Shown here: positions 1 through 5,084 of the stretch, piece by piece | Numbering within the stretch: the stretch's first letter is position 1 | Layout: each line of letters starts with the position of its first letter | NCBI GenBank assembly: GCA_022839445.1 | Contig: JALHFC010000028.1 | Location: forward strand, 1-5,193 | Source of the DNA: Pelotomaculum sp. | GTDB lineage: Bacteria; Bacillota; Desulfotomaculia; Desulfotomaculales; Pelotomaculaceae | Direction: 5' to 3' | Length of the DNA: 5,193 nt | Program-made: the position numbers and the translations under genes | Notes under the pieces: generated by a model | The model's database searches: none | Told to the model about the DNA's origin: nothing | Seen by the model: the letters and a program-made list of their open reading frames with translations, nothing else

Positions 1-179
1 AGGGCAGCCTCCAGCATATCCCCGGAAATGCGGGTATCTTTGCCAATCACAATGCGGGCGCCGGAACCGCCCCGGGCCAGGATATGCGCGCCGGCCCGGC
101 CCAGCTTAAAGGCCAGTTCCGGGGACAGCTCGCGGTTTGCCACACCCCTCACCCCATCGGTCCCAAACAATACACCCAT
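1..179 (-). CDS. glmM: Phosphoglucosamine mutase, N-terminal part (runs off the window)
   Basis: GlmM converts glucosamine-6-phosphate to glucosamine-1-phosphate in the cytoplasm, the step that feeds UDP-GlcNAc and peptidoglycan synthesis. Only the first 59 codons are present; the family is about 450 residues, so the catalytic phosphoserine loop lies outside the window. What is visible is typical of the family: the opening MGVLFGTDGVRGVAN, then a helix region, then IVIGKDTRISGDML at about residues 43-56, which carries the GKDTR signature of alpha-D-phosphohexomutase domain I. The ATG at 179 is supported by a GAGGGG Shine-Dalgarno sequence at about 191-196, 11 nt upstream, and by the family-typical N-terminus. 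It follows cdaA and cdaR in the usual order, but a 189-nt gap with its own promoter separates it from them. In Bacillus and relatives GlmM can bind and inhibit CdaA, which fits this neighbourhood. Identity is secure; only the 3' part is unseen. Confidence 0.95.
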   Translation of the reverse strand, partial: MGVLFGTDGVRGVANRELSPELAFKLGRAGAHILARGGSGARIVIGKDTRISGDMLEAA

Positions 180-269
180 TTATAAACATACCCCTCTTCT
201 TTTGGGAACGATCTTTTGACACAACTTTTTATGAAGGCATAAAACAACCTTAATTAACAACTATACGAC

Positions 270-298
270 ATTATATTCTCACAGTAAAGCACTGTCAA
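270..298 (-). promoter_or_regulatory. Consensus sigma-A promoter for glmM
   Basis: On the minus strand a perfect -35 box TTGACA (298 to 293) is followed by exactly 17 nt and a perfect -10 box TATAAT (275 to 270). Transcription should start near 263, leaving a leader of about 84 nt before the glmM ATG at 179. The region is AT-rich, unlike the flanking genes. A 12-of-12 match at ideal spacing is unlikely by chance in a short intergenic gap, so this is probably a strong constitutive promoter. No obvious operator is visible over it. Confidence 0.85.
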
Positions 299-333
299 TT
301 CAATCATATCTTTGGTAGGGCGTAGCCAGTGTT

Positions 334-358
334 AAAACCCGTGGAATAATATTCCCGG
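334..358 (-). terminator. Probable intrinsic terminator after cdaR
   Basis: Read on the minus strand, CCGGGAAT and ATTCC-A-CGG (358 to 339) can form a stem of 8 base pairs with one bulged A and a 3-nt ATT loop, followed by G and a run of four T (337 to 334). It starts 11 nt beyond the cdaR stop codon and ends upstream of the glmM promoter, the position expected for a terminator closing the cdaA-cdaR transcript. The T-tract is short and the stem has a bulge, so termination may be partial. Confidence 0.5.
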
Positions 359-393
359 CCCGGGTTGTTCATGGTTTCGGCCCGGGTTGTTCA
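356..393. repeat. 16-bp direct repeat over the cdaR stop codon
   Basis: The 16-mer CGGCCCGGGTTGTTCA occurs at 356-371 and again at 378-393, separated by 6 nt (period 22). The right copy encodes the last residues of CdaR (EQPGP) in frame. In the left copy the same bases fall in another frame and supply the TGA stop at 371 to 369. Because the period is not a multiple of three, the repeat sets where CdaR ends: without the 22 extra bases the frame would run on to PGPGILFHGF and a stop. The match covers only 16 of the 22 positions, so this is not a fresh exact tandem duplication. Confidence 0.9.
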
Positions 394-1331
394 GCGCTGC
401 CGTCACCCGGCGCCTGCTGGGGCGGGGTGTCGGTTTTGCCTACTTCCACCCGCACTGTCACCCGTCCGGGCTGGGCGCTGACCCCTTGGGGGGCCGATAT
501 GGCAACCTCTTTGGTGAAACTTTTATCGGCGCCGTTAACATCTACAGTTTCGGTTTTGATATTGGCGAGAGCGTCCAAAACGTCCGCCGGGCCGGTTAGC
601 TGTACTGCCGCGGGTTCAGCTACGCTGCGCTTTACAATAAAACCGGCGGCTGGACGGCCAATTACCTGGGGTAATACGGGCACATTTTTGGTCAATACCG
701 TGCTTACAATGGGAACAACCACGTTTACGGCAGTGGGGCTCAAGCTAACATTAGAATGCCCCACACTTATTTGTATTGTCTGCTCCACGTCTTTTGACGC
801 CGATTGTATGTCCAGCACCGCCGTGGCCTGGTTGATCTCACTGATAACATGGGACGGCCCCCTGGCGACAACTGTACCGGGCCGGCACTCCGGCGCTAGG
901 GCGGTGGAACCCTCGGCCGGGCTTCCCCGCAGGCTTACCGCAACGGGTATTTGTTTTTCCACCAGGCGGTCAATTGTCAGATTCACTTCCTCCGGGATCA
1001 CTTGCGCTACACGCAAACCCGCGGGGGCGCTCACCTGGACGGGAAGGGCCATTTCCCCGGTTTTTCCTTCGGGTATATTGACAACGGCCCTAAAATCCCC
1101 CGGGGCAAGGTTGGTAAGCTGGCTGCGGTTCCCCTGCACCTTGACCCGGACGCTGTCGGGCATGCCGCCGGTAATTAAAATATCCTGGGTCGTGCCTGTG
1201 TGTTCCAGGTTGATGCTGATTACTTTATCCCTGAACGGGTTCTGCTCATTGCTTACATATATCCACAAAGCAAAGGCCAGGAGCAGGGAAAGCAGCCTCA
1301 AAGTATTATTACGCCAATCAATACGGGCCAA
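369..1331 (-). CDS. cdaR: CdaR, YbbR-domain regulator of diadenylate cyclase
   Basis: CdaR is a membrane-anchored extracytoplasmic protein that binds the diadenylate cyclase CdaA and modulates c-di-AMP synthesis. The 320-residue product has a short basic N-terminus, one hydrophobic segment at about residues 11-26 that should act as an uncleaved signal anchor, and three repeated YbbR beta-domains at about 35-120, 125-208 and 213-296. Each repeat shows the family pattern of a V-x-V-x-G/G-P core and a closing V-x-V/L-x-I strand. A low-complexity Pro/Gly/Gln-rich tail (about 300-320) follows. The Bacillus protein has four such domains, so this is a shorter form of a kind common in Clostridia. The start is TTG at 1331, chosen because AGGAGG at 1345-1340 lies 8 nt upstream and the next residues, MARIDWRNN, are family-like. 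The gap to the cdaA stop is 2 nt, implying translational coupling. The C-terminus is shaped by a direct repeat. Confidence 0.92.
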   Translation of the reverse strand: MARIDWRNNTLRLLSLLLAFALWIYVSNEQNPFRDKVISINLEHTGTTQDILITGGMPDSVRVKVQGNRSQLTNLAPGDFRAVVNIPEGKTGEMALPVQVSAPAGLRVAQVIPEEVNLTIDRLVEKQIPVAVSLRGSPAEGSTALAPECRPGTVVARGPSHVISEINQATAVLDIQSASKDVEQTIQISVGHSNVSLSPTAVNVVVPIVSTVLTKNVPVLPQVIGRPAAGFIVKRSVAEPAAVQLTGPADVLDALANIKTETVDVNGADKSFTKEVAISAPQGVSAQPGRVTVRVEVGKTDTPPQQAPGDGSAEQPGPKP

Positions 1332-1333
1332 AT

Positions 1334-2170
1334 CTACGCCCTCCTCGGCCAGAACGTTGACAGCGAGTGGGCGGCCTGGTTTATTAGAAGTCCGGTGAGC
1401 CTGGCCTGCAGTCCCGCCTCGTCATAATTCCTGGTAATAACACCTTCGACAGCCACCGATACGGTACCGGTTTCCTCAGAAACAATTACCGCCACCGCAT
1501 CGGAATGCTCTGTGATACCGATCCCGGCCCGGTGCCTGGTGCCGAGATCGCTGGTCAGGTAAGGGTTTTCACTGAGTGGCAGGAAACACGCCGCCGCTAT
1601 TGCCCGCCCGCCCCGGACAATCACCGCGCCGTCGTGAAGCGGCGTTTTCGGCACAAATATATTCACCAGGAACTCGGCGGAAACAATACCGTCAATTTTA
1701 ACACCGGTGTCGATATGTTCTTCCAGGCCGGTTTCCCTCTCCAGCACAATCAACGCCCCCATCTTGTTTTTAGACAGGATAGTGGCCGACCTGGTGACTT
1801 CGGCTACTAGCCGTACCCGGTCGTATTCCCCCGATAGCAGTGATGTAGGGGCTAATAATTTGCCGCGCCCCAGCTTCTCCAGCGCGCGCCTTAATTCCGG
1901 CTGAAATACCACCGGCAGCGCCACCGCAAGCGCAGTCAAGGCCTTGCCTAAAAGCCAGCTAATAGTGTAAAGGTTAAAAACGCTGGAAAGGGCGGATATT
2001 ACCAACAGGACGGCTATCCCTTTGAGCAACTGGACCGCTCTGGTCCCTTTGATCAAAAGCATGATCTTATACATAATAAAGGCAACAATTAAAATATCAA
2101 TAACGCTGCTCAAATTGAATTTGAGCACTGCCTTTAAGTATTCCAGACTGGGGAGCCAGAATTGCTCCAC
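1334..2170 (-). CDS. cdaA: Membrane diadenylate cyclase CdaA (DacA), c-di-AMP synthase
   Basis: CdaA joins two ATP into the essential second messenger c-di-AMP, which controls potassium and osmolyte uptake and wall homeostasis. The 278-residue length matches the family (about 270-280). Three membrane helices are visible at about residues 23-41, 46-64 and 70-89, with the conserved KGTRAVQLLKG and FQPELRRALEKLGRG linkers. The cytoplasmic DAC domain follows at about 115-245 and keeps both signature motifs: DGA at 180-182 within TPLHDGAV, and RHR at 212-214 within GTRHRAG, plus the SEETG segment at 231-235. All residues expected for activity appear present. The start is GTG at 2170, supported by AAAAGGGGG (2186-2178) separated by seven T. 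cdaR follows after 2 nt. A 127-nt gap separates it from cimA, so it may have its own promoter. A 21-bp palindrome lies inside the early coding region. Confidence 0.96.
   Translation of the reverse strand: MEQFWLPSLEYLKAVLKFNLSSVIDILIVAFIMYKIMLLIKGTRAVQLLKGIAVLLVISALSSVFNLYTISWLLGKALTALAVALPVVFQPELRRALEKLGRGKLLAPTSLLSGEYDRVRLVAEVTRSATILSKNKMGALIVLERETGLEEHIDTGVKIDGIVSAEFLVNIFVPKTPLHDGAVIVRGGRAIAAACFLPLSENPYLTSDLGTRHRAGIGITEHSDAVAVIVSEETGTVSVAVEGVITRNYDEAGLQARLTGLLINQAAHSLSTFWPRRA
1340..1346 (-). promoter_or_regulatory. Ribosome binding site of cdaR inside the end of cdaA
   Basis: GAGGAGG on the minus strand (1346 to 1340) matches the anti-Shine-Dalgarno core and sits 8 nt before the TTG start of cdaR. 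It lies within the codons for the last residues of CdaA (PRRA), so ribosomes finishing cdaA would pass directly over it. This site is what makes the TTG at 1331 the best start. Confidence 0.8.
2107..2127. repeat. 21-bp perfect palindrome within cdaA codons 15-22
   Basis: TGCTCAAATT (2107-2116) and AATTTGAGCA (2118-2127) are perfect inverted repeats of 10 bp around a single central base. The site lies about 44-64 nt inside cdaA, in the stretch encoding the residues before the first membrane helix. Dyad symmetry of this size with almost no spacer is the geometry of a homodimeric regulator site rather than of an RNA hairpin, which would need a larger loop. It could also be chance combined with codon choice. 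No regulator is identified. Confidence 0.45.
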
Positions 2171-2199
2171 AAAAAAACCCCCTTTTACCCGCCAGAAAT

Positions 2200-2205
2200 A
2201 TTATA
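2200..2205 (-). promoter_or_regulatory. Possible -10 box upstream of cdaA
   Basis: A perfect TATAAT (2205 to 2200 on the minus strand) lies 29 nt upstream of the cdaA GTG start, at a plausible distance for a short leader. No good -35 box is found at 16-18 nt: the best nearby sequence is TTGTGG, about 20 nt upstream. The region is AT-rich, so a single hexamer match is weak evidence. It would give the cdaA-cdaR pair transcription independent of cimA. Confidence 0.3.
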
Positions 2206-2233
2206 TCTCTAGATGAGAAGAAAAACCACAATG

Positions 2234-2251
2234 CTTTTATTTCGGTAAAAG
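2234..2251 (-). terminator. Weak hairpin between cimA and cdaA, possible terminator
   Basis: On the minus strand CTTTTA (2251 to 2246) and TAAAAG (2239 to 2234) can pair around a 6-nt loop. Flanking AACC and GGTT could extend the stem across an internal loop, and a T-rich run follows near 2225-2221. The stem is almost all A-T and the arrangement is imperfect, so it may not terminate efficiently. Confidence 0.25.
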
Positions 2252-2270
2252 AAAGGTTGTTTCCTGCTCG

Positions 2271-2299
2271 GGGACACAGGGGGACGGTTCTTTTGTGTT
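2271..2299. repeat. REP-like interspersed repeat abutting the cimA stop
   Basis: The stretch GGGACACAGGGGGACGGTTC followed by TTTTGTGTT has a short terminal inverted repeat (ACACA at 2274-2278 and TGTGT at 2294-2298) around a G-rich core. It resembles the 'gacacagggggacggttctttt' sequences that I recall as dispersed in many copies in Pelotomaculum/Desulfotomaculum-type and other genomes, often with IS200-like REP-associated tyrosine transposases. This is from memory and was not searched. It touches the TAA stop of cimA (2300 to 2298) and is the only copy clearly seen in this window. Confidence 0.5.
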
Positions 2300-3851
2300 A
2301 TAGGAGGCCGTAGGCAATGCTGTCTGCGAGGGCTTGCCAGCTGGCTTCGATGATGTTTTCGGATACGCCTACCGTGCCCCAGGAGCGGCGGCCGTCGCCG
2401 GTCTCAATATGCACCCGCACTACCGCGCCGGTGCCGTCTTTTTCGTCCAACACCCGGACCTTGTAGTCGCTTAAGTGCATAGATTTAATGCGCGGGTAAA
2501 AACTTTCCAGGGCCTTGCGCAGGGCGTTGTCAAGAGCGTTTACCGGGCCGTTGCCCTCGGCTGCGGTGTGTACTGTCTTGTCGCCCACTTTCATCTTGAT
2601 TATGGCCTCGGAATAAGGCGGGCCGTTTCCCTTTACCTCTACTAGCAGGCGCAGGGTCTCCAGGGAGAAGGGCTCAGTATATTCGTTGTTGGCTTTACGC
2701 AGGAGCAGTTCAAAGGACCCTTCGGCGCCCTCGAACTGAAAACCCTGGTTTTCCAGCTTTTTTATTTCTTCCAGGATGCGCTTGCCCTCGGAACTCTGCT
2801 GGTCAACCTGCAGATTCAGTTCTTTATATTTGTAGAGCAGGTTGGATTTGCCGGAAAGCTCCGATACCAGCACCCGGCGGCGATTGCCCACTAGCTCCGG
2901 ATCGATATGCTCATATGATTTCGAGTCTTTTAAAAGCGCGCTCACATGCACCCCGCCCTTGTGGGCGAAGGCGCTGGCCCCTACGTAAGGCTGGTGGGTA
3001 TACGGGCTCAAGTTGGCCACCTCGCTGACATAGCGGGACAATTCGGTAAGGCGGACCAGGTTCTCCCGTGGGATGGTGTCAACACCGCACTTTAAGGTGA
3101 GGTTGGGAATGATGGAGCAGAGGTTGGCGTTGCCGCACCTCTCACCGTATCCGTTTACCGTTCCCTGCACATGAACCGCACCGGCTTGCACCGCCATAAG
3201 AGAATTGGCCACGGCCATTTCACAGTCGTTGTGGGCATGGATACCCACGGGGATGTTGAACCGCTCCACGACCAACGCCACAATCTCTTTTACTTCCATG
3301 GGCAAGCTGCCGCCGTTGGTGTCGCATAGCACAATCGTCGACGCCCCGCCCTCTTTTGCCATCCGAACAGTTTCCAGAGCGTAAGCGGGATTTGCCTTGT
3401 AACCGTCGAAAAAATGCTCGGCGTCACAAATGACTTCCAAGCCGCAGCTTTTCAGGTAGGCTATCGTATCTCTGATCATGGCCAGGTTTTCTTCCAGCGA
3501 AACGCCCAGGGCCTTGCGAACGTGAAAATCCCACGATTTACCGAATATGGTAGCTACCTGCGCCCCGGACTCCAGGATGGACCGGACATTGGGATCATTT
3601 TCAGTCGACTCGCCCGCCTTGCGGGTAGGGCCAAAAGCCGCAAGGCGAGCGGTTTTCAGGGCATGGCCACGGATTTGTTTAAAGAATTGCATGTCCTTGG
3701 GGTTGGAGCCGGGCCAGCCTCCCTCGATATAATGAAAACCCATCTTGTCCAAACTCAAGGTTATTTTAATTTTATCTTCGCAGGAAAAGGCAATCCCTTC
3801 CGCCTGGGAACCGTCGCGAAGCGTTGTGTCGTAAATTTGTACTAAAGACAT
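2298..3851 (-). CDS. cimA: (R)-citramalate synthase
   Basis: CimA condenses pyruvate and acetyl-CoA to (R)-citramalate, the entry to threonine-independent isoleucine synthesis, in the cytoplasm. The 517-residue product is full length. An HMGL-type TIM barrel occupies about residues 3-275 and shows DTTLRDG at 8-14, the metal-binding HAHND at 205-209 and GYGERCGNANL at 234-244. A linker and subdomain region follows, then the LeuA-type C-terminal allosteric domain at about 375-515, with AEGNGPVNALDNALRKAL at 431-448; in relatives this domain mediates feedback inhibition by isoleucine. Segments such as FGKSWDFHVRKALG and EGGWPGSNPKD are characteristic of this citramalate synthase type rather than of 2-isopropylmalate synthase or homocitrate synthase. 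The ATG at 3851 is preceded by AGGGTGAAGG and starts right before the conserved IYDTTLRDG. leuB lies 70 nt upstream on the same strand. The stop codon abuts a REP-like repeat. I see no defect in the gene. Confidence 0.95.
   Translation of the reverse strand: MSLVQIYDTTLRDGSQAEGIAFSCEDKIKITLSLDKMGFHYIEGGWPGSNPKDMQFFKQIRGHALKTARLAAFGPTRKAGESTENDPNVRSILESGAQVATIFGKSWDFHVRKALGVSLEENLAMIRDTIAYLKSCGLEVICDAEHFFDGYKANPAYALETVRMAKEGGASTIVLCDTNGGSLPMEVKEIVALVVERFNIPVGIHAHNDCEMAVANSLMAVQAGAVHVQGTVNGYGERCGNANLCSIIPNLTLKCGVDTIPRENLVRLTELSRYVSEVANLSPYTHQPYVGASAFAHKGGVHVSALLKDSKSYEHIDPELVGNRRRVLVSELSGKSNLLYKYKELNLQVDQQSSEGKRILEEIKKLENQGFQFEGAEGSFELLLRKANNEYTEPFSLETLRLLVEVKGNGPPYSEAIIKMKVGDKTVHTAAEGNGPVNALDNALRKALESFYPRIKSMHLSDYKVRVLDEKDGTGAVVRVHIETGDGRRSWGTVGVSENIIEASWQALADSIAYGLL
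3611..3651. repeat. 14-bp inverted repeat inside cimA
   Basis: CGCCCGCCTTGCGG (3611-3624) and CCGCAAGGCGAGCG (3638-3651) are inverted repeats with one mismatch and a 13-nt spacer; the inner 10 bp are perfect and GC-rich. On the plus strand the repeat is followed by GTTTTC, giving a terminator-like look for antisense transcription. On the sense strand no T-run follows. The encoded protein (about residues 67-81, LAAFGPTRKAG) is family-typical, so the structure is overlaid on normal coding sequence. Confidence 0.6.
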
Positions 3852-3921
3852 GATCCTTCACCCTAACACGGAATAATGAGGCTTAAACTTTAATAAAAAC
3901 CATTAAATCAACAAAGCCGGC

Positions 3922-4560
3922 TCAAATCCCCGCCAATACCTGCTCGATGATACGGTCACCCATCTGGATGGTGTTGACCAGTTCCTTGCCTTCCTCCATC
4001 AGGTCAGCGGTACGGTAACCCAAATCCAAGACTTTATTGACCGCACGCTCGATGCAGCCGGCTTCTTCTTCTAGATCCAGGGAAAAGCGCAACAGCATGG
4101 CCCCCGATAAAATGGTGGCAATGGGATTCACCCGCTGCATACCGGTATACTTGGGCGCGGACCCGTGACTGGGCTCGTAGAGACCGATCTTTCCGCCTAG
4201 GCTGGCTGATGCCAGCATGCCCAGGGAACCTGTCAACATGGAGGCCTGGTCGGTCAGAATGTCGCCGAACATATTCTCAGTAACCAGAACGTCAAACTGC
4301 TTTGGATTTTTAACGAGTTGCATGGCGCAGTTGTCCACGTACATATGATCCAGTTCTACGTCAGGATAATCCGCACCGACTGCGATGATTACTTCCCGCC
4401 AGTAGCGGGAGCTTTCGAGAACATTGGCCTTATCCACAGAGGTTACTTTTTTGCGGCGTTTTTGGGCCAGGCTGAAAGCGATGCGGGCAATCCTGGGCCA
4501 GGCTGAAAGCGATGCGGGCAATCCGGTCAATCTCCGGGGTTGTGTATTCCAGGGTGTCAA
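3922..4560 (-). CDS. leuB: LeuB C-terminal fragment in the shifted frame
   Basis: This frame can be opened at a TTG at 4560, giving 212 residues. The first 25 or so residues are out-of-frame noise. Genuine LeuB begins at the second reading of ARIAFSLAQ and continues through VTSVDKANVL, DNCAMQL, ENMFGDIL, SMLTGSLGML and EPSHGSAP to the natural TGA at 3924 to 3922. No convincing ribosome binding site or independent start is seen, so separate translation is doubtful. It is best read as the downstream half of a single broken gene. Confidence 0.5.
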   Translation of the reverse strand: MTPWNTQPRRLTGLPASLSAWPRIARIAFSLAQKRRKKVTSVDKANVLESSRYWREVIIAVGADYPDVELDHMYVDNCAMQLVKNPKQFDVLVTENMFGDILTDQASMLTGSLGMLASASLGGKIGLYEPSHGSAPKYTGMQRVNPIATILSGAMLLRFSLDLEEEAGCIERAVNKVLDLGYRTADLMEEGKELVNTIQMGDRIIEQVLAGI

Positions 4561-5053
4561 CCACCCGGAAACCGCCTCCCGGTAATGGCTCTCTGTATTT
4601 TTTGCCGAAATATAGTCCTCCCGTCAGTTCCCGCACTACCATCAGATCAAGACCTGTGACTACCTCCGGCTTGAGGGTGGAGGAGTTCACCAGCGCCGGG
4701 AACACCTTGACCGGGCGCAGGTTGGCATAAAGGCCTAATCCTTTGCGCAACGGTAAAAGCCCTCCCACCTCCGGCCGCAGGTGGATCGGCAGTCCGTCCC
4801 ATTTCGGTCCCCCGACGGCGCCAAGCAGGATACCGACGGCGCCAAGCAGGATAGCGTCGCTACGACCGCACAAGTCCAAGGTTTCTTTGGGCAAGGGATG
4901 GCCTGCCGCGTCGTAAGCGGCGCCCCCGATCAGGCCTTCGGTGAATTCAAACTCCCGGTTGAAGCGGCGGCCGATCGCTTCCAGTACCCTGACCGCCTGG
5001 ACGGTTATTTCCGGCCCAATCCCGTCGCCCGGCAAAACTGCGATTTTAAACAT
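4430..5053 (-). CDS. leuB: LeuB N-terminal fragment as it would be translated
   Basis: As sequenced, translation from the ATG at 5053 gives a 207-residue product. Residues 1-187 are genuine LeuB (domain 1 and part of domain 2) and the last 20 residues, beginning DCPHRFQPG, are out-of-frame sequence read after the 31-bp duplication. It contains a repeated ILLGAVG at residues 68-81. It lacks the catalytic lysine, the metal-binding aspartates and the adenine-side cofactor loop, so it cannot be an active dehydrogenase on its own. Confidence 0.6.
   Translation of the reverse strand: MFKIAVLPGDGIGPEITVQAVRVLEAIGRRFNREFEFTEGLIGGAAYDAAGHPLPKETLDLCGRSDAILLGAVGILLGAVGGPKWDGLPIHLRPEVGGLLPLRKGLGLYANLRPVKVFPALVNSSTLKPEVVTGLDLMVVRELTGGLYFGKKYREPLPGGGFRVVDTLEYTTPEIDRIARIAFSLAQDCPHRFQPGPKTPQKSNLCG
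4463..4524. repeat. Exact 31-bp tandem duplication in leuB (frameshifting)
   Basis: Positions 4463-4493 and 4494-4524 are identical 31-bp copies, starting TGGGCCAGGC and ending CGGGCAATCC. The match stops precisely at both ends (4462 differs from 4493, and 4525 from 4494). 31 is 1 more than a multiple of three, so the extra copy shifts the leuB frame. Each copy encodes ARIAFSLAQ in its proper frame. Confidence 0.97.
4812..4853. repeat. Exact 21-bp tandem duplication in leuB (in frame)
   Basis: Positions 4812-4832 and 4833-4853 are identical 21-bp copies beginning CCGACGGCGCC and ending AAGCAGGATA. The duplication adds seven residues, so LeuB reads AILLGAVG-ILLGAVG-GPKWD where the family has a single ILLGAVGGPKWD. 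The insertion falls at a core strand and the loop near the cofactor and substrate site, and would probably harm folding or activity even without the frameshift. Confidence 0.97.
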
Positions 5054-5067
5054 AATATATTACACCA

Positions 5068-5084
5068 ACTTTTTCTTAAAAAGT
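5068..5084. promoter_or_regulatory. Symmetric AT-rich operator-like site in the leuB leader
   Basis: ACTTTTT (5068-5074) and AAAAAGT (5078-5084) are a perfect 7-bp inverted repeat with a 3-nt spacer, 15-31 nt upstream of the leuB ATG. On the minus strand the core CTTTTTAAGAAAAAG matches the CodY consensus AATTTTCWGAAAATT at 10 of 15 positions. It lies just downstream of a possible -10 box, TATAGT (5095 to 5090), so a bound protein could block the start site. CodY control of branched-chain amino acid genes is common in Firmicutes, but with five mismatches this is only a candidate. No good -35 box is found. Confidence 0.3.

Larger units (their letters stand above)
3922..5053 (-). pseudogene. 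leuB: 3-isopropylmalate dehydrogenase, frameshifted by a tandem duplication
   Basis: LeuB oxidatively decarboxylates 3-isopropylmalate (leucine) and, in the citramalate route, beta-methylmalate to 2-oxobutyrate (isoleucine), using NAD+. From the ATG at 5053 the frame is normal LeuB to residue 187: LPGDGIGPE at 7-15, LGLYANLRPVKVF with the substrate arginine near 113, and RELTGGLYFG at 141-150. An exact 31-bp tandem duplication (4463-4524) then shifts the frame into a stop at 4432-4430. Removing one copy restores EIDRIARIAFSLAQ-KRRKKVTSVDKANVLE and the whole C-terminal half: the catalytic lysine in SVDKAN, the metal-site aspartates in VDNCAMQL and ENMFGDILTDQA, and the cofactor loop EPSHGSAPKYTG. 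The repaired protein would be 366 residues, or 359 without a second, in-frame 21-bp duplication, matching the family (about 350-370). The leader has weak GGTG as ribosome binding site. cimA follows 70 nt downstream. Apart from the two duplications no decay is visible, so either the mutations are very recent or the duplications are assembly errors. Confidence 0.9.

Noticed and set aside
180..262. A riboswitch or ribozyme in the glmM leader
   Set aside because: The leader is short and AT-rich with no strong pairing; the known glmS ribozyme belongs to a different gene and none of its core is seen here.
427..1398. A 323-codon open frame on the plus strand opposite cdaR
   Set aside because: It is fully antisense to a well-supported YbbR-domain gene, has Thr/Ser/Arg-rich composition typical of a shadow frame, shows no recognisable domain, and has no convincing ribosome binding site.
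3414..3845. A 143-codon plus-strand open frame opposite cimA
   Set aside because: It mirrors the highly conserved CimA barrel; its sequence is a by-product of the coding bias and has no family resemblance.
3852..3921. A separate promoter or terminator between leuB and cimA
   Set aside because: The 70-nt gap shows no GC-rich hairpin and only poor promoter-like hexamers; co-transcription is the simpler reading.
4430..4560. Programmed frameshifting or reinitiation to make full LeuB
   Set aside because: The break is explained completely by an exact 31-bp duplication. No slippery-site and pseudoknot arrangement is recognised, and no ribosome binding site precedes a start in the downstream frame.
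4765..4784. Inverted repeat CCACCT / AGGTGG in leuB
   Set aside because: Only 6 bp with an 8-nt loop in GC-rich coding sequence; expected by chance and not followed by a T-run.
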